Shown piece after piece: positions 61,235-64,000 of a DNA stretch of 64,000 nt (position 1 is the first letter of the stretch; each line of letters opens with the position of its first letter). The translations under genes and the position numbers were made by a program. The notes beneath the pieces were generated by a model. That model saw only the letters and a list, made by a program, of their open reading frames with translations. It was not told the DNA's origin and did not search any database. The stretch is from Alkalihalobacillus sp047302405 (GTDB taxonomy: Bacteria; Bacillota; Bacilli; Bacillales; Bacillaceae_D). The DNA lies in assembly GCF_047302405.1 (NCBI RefSeq), contig NZ_CP154853.1:2170001-2234000 (forward strand), read 5' to 3'.

Positions 61235-62032
61235 CTACTTCCCAGACCAATCGGCTGAACGTTTTTCAATAAAAGCACTTAATCCTTCTTGGGCATCCTC
61301 CGAACGGAATAAGAGATTTTGTAATTCACCTTCATAGCGAATTGCGGCATTTAGTGGCATTTCTTTTCCATTCATAATCGAGAGCTTAATGTTTGAGGCT
61401 GCATACGTCGCACTGCCCGCAATCTTTTCGGCATAAGCCAAGGTTTTCGCTCGCGTTTCTTCTTGCGGGTAGATGCGGTCAACAAGACGAATGTCTAATG
61501 CTTCTTGTGGGGTTAACGTTTCGCCCGTTAAGTTTAAGTCTAACGCTTTGGAATGACCGACTTGACGAGCAAGGCGTTGCGTTCCCCCTGTTCCTGCTAG
61601 CACACCAAGCGTAATTTCGGGTAAGCCAATTTTTCCAGCTGTATCCCCCATAAAACGAAGGTCACAAGCTAGAGCCATTTCTAACCCTCCCCCTACGGTA
61701 TGTCCTTCTAAACAAGCAATCCAGATTTGGGGAGAACGAGCCATTTTATCTAACGTTTCATTACAGAACAAGCAGAATTGCGTTTTAAACCTTGGCTCTG
61801 CTGCTTTTAAAAAGTTGATGTTCGCTCCAGCTGAGAAAAATTTCGGCATGTCACTCATTAAAACGGCTACTTTAATGTCACTATCAAATCGAATGTCATC
61901 AATCGCAGCATTTAATTCTTTATAATAGTCTAAATCATACGCATTCGTTTTGTTAACATGAATATGAACCTCGGCTACTCCGTTTTTCTTCACCAATGTA
62001 AGCGTTTTAGTTTCTGATAATGTTGTCGACAT
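61235..62032 (-). CDS. Enoyl-CoA hydratase/isomerase family protein, copy 2
   Basis: 265 residues, identical to the protein at 49385-50182 after the first dozen or so residues (MSTTLSETKTLTLVKKNG versus MSTVETEKKNLTVVKKNG). Glu118 and Glu139 and the oxyanion segments are intact. It has its own GAGGAGGTC ribosome site and is the first gene of the minus-strand cluster, beside the divergent FNR gene. The near-identity to copy 1 means recent duplication or gene conversion. Confidence 0.9.
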   Translation of the reverse strand: MSTTLSETKTLTLVKKNGVAEVHIHVNKTNAYDLDYYKELNAAIDDIRFDSDIKVAVLMSDMPKFFSAGANINFLKAAEPRFKTQFCLFCNETLDKMARSPQIWIACLEGHTVGGGLEMALACDLRFMGDTAGKIGLPEITLGVLAGTGGTQRLARQVGHSKALDLNLTGETLTPQEALDIRLVDRIYPQEETRAKTLAYAEKIAGSATYAASNIKLSIMNGKEMPLNAAIRYEGELQNLLFRSEDAQEGLSAFIEKRSADWSGK

Positions 62033-62421
62033 GAAAAGACCTCCTCGAGTTTTCTTTATGGTTTTTATTCTTTCGTAACTAATTCATAATATACATAATC
62101 TTCATTCAATTTAAAAATAGCAAAAATAAGCATTTATTTAACAAAACAGCAATATCTCTTTATTTTTCATCCAATCCCTCATTTATTCGCAATTTTATAA
62201 CGGACGTTAAAATAACATAATCCCTTTTCACTTAAGTACATATTTTATAATTAGAAGCTTTTTAAAATCGATGTAATCATCCGATAAACCTTACACTTTT
62301 TGAGGATAAATAGTTATCCTTCTCCTTTGTTTCACTAACTATAGAGTTTCATCAGCCGTTTTTGAAGTCAGTAATGGTCGATTTTAAATTAAATCAATAT
62401 TTTTTATTTTCTAAAAATAAC
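62033..62421. promoter_or_regulatory. Divergent intergenic region between hydratase copy 2 and the FNR gene
   Basis: This AT-rich stretch has no gene. A TATTAT hexamer near 62085-62092 on the minus strand might be a -10 for the hydratase operon, but its -35 is weak (TTAAAT). No further motif is recognised. Confidence 0.35.
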
Positions 62422-62450
62422 TTGACAGAATGAACGAGATCAAATACATT
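62422..62450 (+). promoter_or_regulatory. Sigma-A promoter for the FNR-ferredoxin genes
   Basis: TTGACA (62422-62427) and TACATT (62445-62450) are 17 nt apart on the plus strand, 60 nt before the FNR start. A TATAAT hexamer lies 4 nt further on, but without a -35. Confidence 0.6.
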
Positions 62451-62509
62451 ATCTATAATTAACGATAGTTTATAAAACGTAATAAAAATAATGAATAGGA
62501 GGTTATTTA

Positions 62510-63499
62510 ATGGAGCATCAAATAAAAGACATCACGATAATTGGTGGTGGACCAGCTGGATTGTTTGCTGCCTTTTATGCCGGAATGCGAAATTCATCTG
62601 TTAAAATCATTGAGAGTTTACCTCAGCTTGGGGGACAATTAGCAGCCCTTTATCCAGAGAAATTTATTTATGATATAGCGGGATTCCCTAAAGTTCGTGC
62701 TGGTGAATTAATTGAACGTTTAGAACAGCAAGCTTTAACCTTCGCCCCAACGATCTGTTTAGAAGAAATGGTCGAAAACCTTGAAACACTTGAGGATGGA
62801 ACGATTCAATTAACAACAAATAAGGGGGTGCATTTAACAAAAACGGTCATTATTACAGCTGGGAACGGAGCTTTTAAACCGAGGAAATTGGAATTAGATA
62901 GTGCCGAACCGTTTGAATCTTCTAATCTGCATTATTTTATTCAAGATTTAAATCATTTTAGAGGAAAAAATGTTTTATTATGTGGTGGCGGTGATTCGGC
63001 AGTTGATTGGGCTTTAATGCTAGAACCTATTGCGAACCAAGTAACGCTTGTCCATCGTCGTGATAAATTTAGAGCTCACGAATCAAGTGTGACACAATTA
63101 TTTAATAGCAGTGTAAAAATAAAAACCCCTTTTGTTCCTGTTGAACTACATGACAATGGTGAACGCATTTTAGGGCTAACATTAGAGCATAACAAGGAAA
63201 AAACGGAAGAAACGATTGAGTTTGATGAATTAATTATTAACTACGGATTTATATCTTCACTAGGTCCAATGAAGGACTGGGGAATAACGATTGAGAAAAA
63301 TTCCATTGTTGTCAATTCAAAAATGGAAACAAATATTCCAGGAGTATATGCCGCAGGTGACATCTGTACGTATGATGGAAAAGTGAAGCTCATTGCAACT
63401 GGATTTGGCGAAGCTCCTACTGCGGTCAATAATGCAAAGGCTTTTATCGATCCAAAAGCAAAGGTACAGCCACTTCATAGTACGAGTGTCTTTGCTTAA
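62510..63499 (+). CDS. Ferredoxin-NADP(+) reductase (YumC type)
   Basis: Thioredoxin-reductase-like flavoprotein that passes electrons between NADPH and ferredoxin or flavodoxin. 329 residues with an AATAGGAGG site. FAD loop IGGGPAGLFAAFYAG at 11-25, PQLGGQLAALYPEKFIYDIAGFP, NADPH loop LLCGGGDSAVDWAL, and ETNIPGVYAAGDICTYDGKVKLIATGFGEAPTAVNNA near the C-terminus. It is followed by ferredoxin, so the pair could power the PaaABC-type oxygenase, which has no PaaE in this cluster (inference). Confidence 0.95.
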   Translation: MEHQIKDITIIGGGPAGLFAAFYAGMRNSSVKIIESLPQLGGQLAALYPEKFIYDIAGFPKVRAGELIERLEQQALTFAPTICLEEMVENLETLEDGTIQLTTNKGVHLTKTVIITAGNGAFKPRKLELDSAEPFESSNLHYFIQDLNHFRGKNVLLCGGGDSAVDWALMLEPIANQVTLVHRRDKFRAHESSVTQLFNSSVKIKTPFVPVELHDNGERILGLTLEHNKEKTEETIEFDELIINYGFISSLGPMKDWGITIEKNSIVVNSKMETNIPGVYAAGDICTYDGKVKLIATGFGEAPTAVNNAKAFIDPKAKVQPLHSTSVFA

Positions 63500-63522
63500 A
63501 ATTCTAGGAGAGGGGGATAAGA

Positions 63523-63768
63523 ATGGCGAAATATGTAATCGTTGATAAAGAAACGTGTATCGCATGTGGAGCATGTGCCTCTACTGCTCCAGAAATCTTT
63601 GATTATGATGAAGAAGGTCTTTCAGAATCTATCTTAGATAATAATCAAGGAATCACTCCTGTTCCAGAAGATTTTGAGGACGATTTAGAAGATGCCGAAG
63701 AAGGATGCCCAACTGAATCCATTATCGTCGCCTTAGACGCTTTTCAAAAGGCACTTAAAAGTTCATAA
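63523..63768 (+). CDS. 4Fe-4S ferredoxin
   Basis: 81 residues with a single cluster: ligands Cys12, Cys15 and Cys18 in CIACGAC and the fourth Cys in EEGCPTESI near residue 62. The acidic surface is typical of Bacillus Fer. The start has AGGAGAGGGGG upstream and is 23 nt after the FNR stop. Electron carrier between the FNR and an oxygenase is the likely role in this context. Confidence 0.95.
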   Translation: MAKYVIVDKETCIACGACASTAPEIFDYDEEGLSESILDNNQGITPVPEDFEDDLEDAEEGCPTESIIVALDAFQKALKSS

Positions 63769-63772
63769 TATC

Positions 63773-63818
63773 AAAGCGGCCAAAAGATGCTCTCATTTGA
63801 GCTTTTGGCCGCTTTTTT
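63773..63818 (+). terminator. Intrinsic terminator after ferredoxin
   Basis: A perfect 14-bp stem AAAGCGGCCAAAAG with CTTTTGGCCGCTTT, a 15-nt loop and a run of six T, starting 4 nt past the ferredoxin stop. Confidence 0.95.
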
Positions 63819-63825
63819 CGTTATC

Positions 63826-63987
63826 TTACTCATCGTCTTCAAGCTCTTTTACTCGTTTAGAACGTACATACCGGTTCACCCGCGGAACCCGGAGTAAGCT
63901 AACGAATGTAACCAACCATATTTTAACGAGTAGACCGCTTTTCAGCGGACTCTCAATATGGTCAAGGAGTGTTCTCTTCATTTTCAT
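63826..63987 (-). CDS. Possible 53-residue ORF containing the dispersed repeat
   Basis: The minus strand reads MKMKRTLLDHIESPLKSG, a hydrophobic stretch (LLVKIWLVTFVSLL) and a basic/acidic end (RSKRVKELEDDE). There is no clear ribosome site in the 13 visible bases upstream. The middle of the ORF is the sequence shared with 27895-27945. It may be a genuine small membrane protein or just the open frame of a repeat. The window ends here, so the 5' context is unseen. Confidence 0.35.
   Translation of the reverse strand: MKMKRTLLDHIESPLKSGLLVKIWLVTFVSLLRVPRVNRYVRSKRVKELEDDE
63890..63944 (-). repeat. Dispersed repeat fragment, copy 2
   Basis: 55 bp matching 27895-27945 in the opposite orientation. 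This copy has a duplicated GGTT and keeps an open reading frame through the repeat. Confidence 0.6.
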
Positions 63988-64000
63988 AGTAATTTTTATC

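Overview
The window is 64 kb of a low-GC Firmicutes chromosome, almost certainly a member of the Bacillaceae. The evidence is the gene order (rseP-dxr-cdsA-uppS-frr-pyrH-tsf-rpsB, then the fla/che operon, codY-hslUV-xerC-trmFO-topA-dprA-sucDC), the close match of the proteins to Bacillus subtilis homologues, AGGAGG-type ribosome sites, frequent GTG/TTG starts, and a GC-rich dispersed repeat that I recall as typical of Bacillaceae. Almost every gene is on the minus strand, so operons read from high to low coordinates. No species is claimed.

Layout. 1-7113: translation, isoprenoid and phospholipid genes, with intrinsic terminators after rpsB, tsf and frr. 7270-35032: one long flagellar/chemotaxis operon from flgB to sigD and swrB. 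It is canonical except that cheA and cheW are absent between cheB and cheC, and a 989-bp transposon-like element sits between sigD and the DUF342 gene. 35466-44042: codY, hslU, hslV, xerC, trmFO, topA, dprA. 44432-46525: sucCD, followed upstream by an IS200-type element (about 46890-47640).

47691-63768 is the accessory part: a catabolic island for an aromatic acid activated as a CoA thioester. In transcription order it has an enoyl-CoA hydratase copy, a class I CoA-transferase-like pair, a 4HBT thioesterase, a PaaX regulator and a metallo-beta-lactamase-fold hydrolase. After a second copy of the transposon-like element come paaA, paaD (DUF59 only), paaB, paaC, a separate PaaD-type zinc ribbon, paaH, a degenerate PaaH-like protein, an aldehyde dehydrogenase, a second near-identical enoyl-CoA hydratase and a benzoate-CoA-ligase-like enzyme. 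Ferredoxin-NADP reductase and a 4Fe-4S ferredoxin diverge from the upstream end. No PaaE, PaaK, PaaJ, PaaZ or BoxABC is present. My working model, which is inference, is a hybrid pathway: ligase makes an aroyl-CoA, a PaaABC-type di-iron epoxidase powered by FNR/ferredoxin attacks the ring, and hydratase, aldehyde dehydrogenase and beta-oxidation enzymes carry the product toward acetyl-CoA and succinyl-CoA, with sucCD next door.

The two ~988-bp elements (9648-10636 and 55902-56888) are inverted relative to each other. Each has 14-bp terminal inverted repeats and a 5-bp target duplication, and each carries two GC-rich units whose stem arms co-vary. The two enoyl-CoA hydratase genes form direct repeats 11.85 kb apart.
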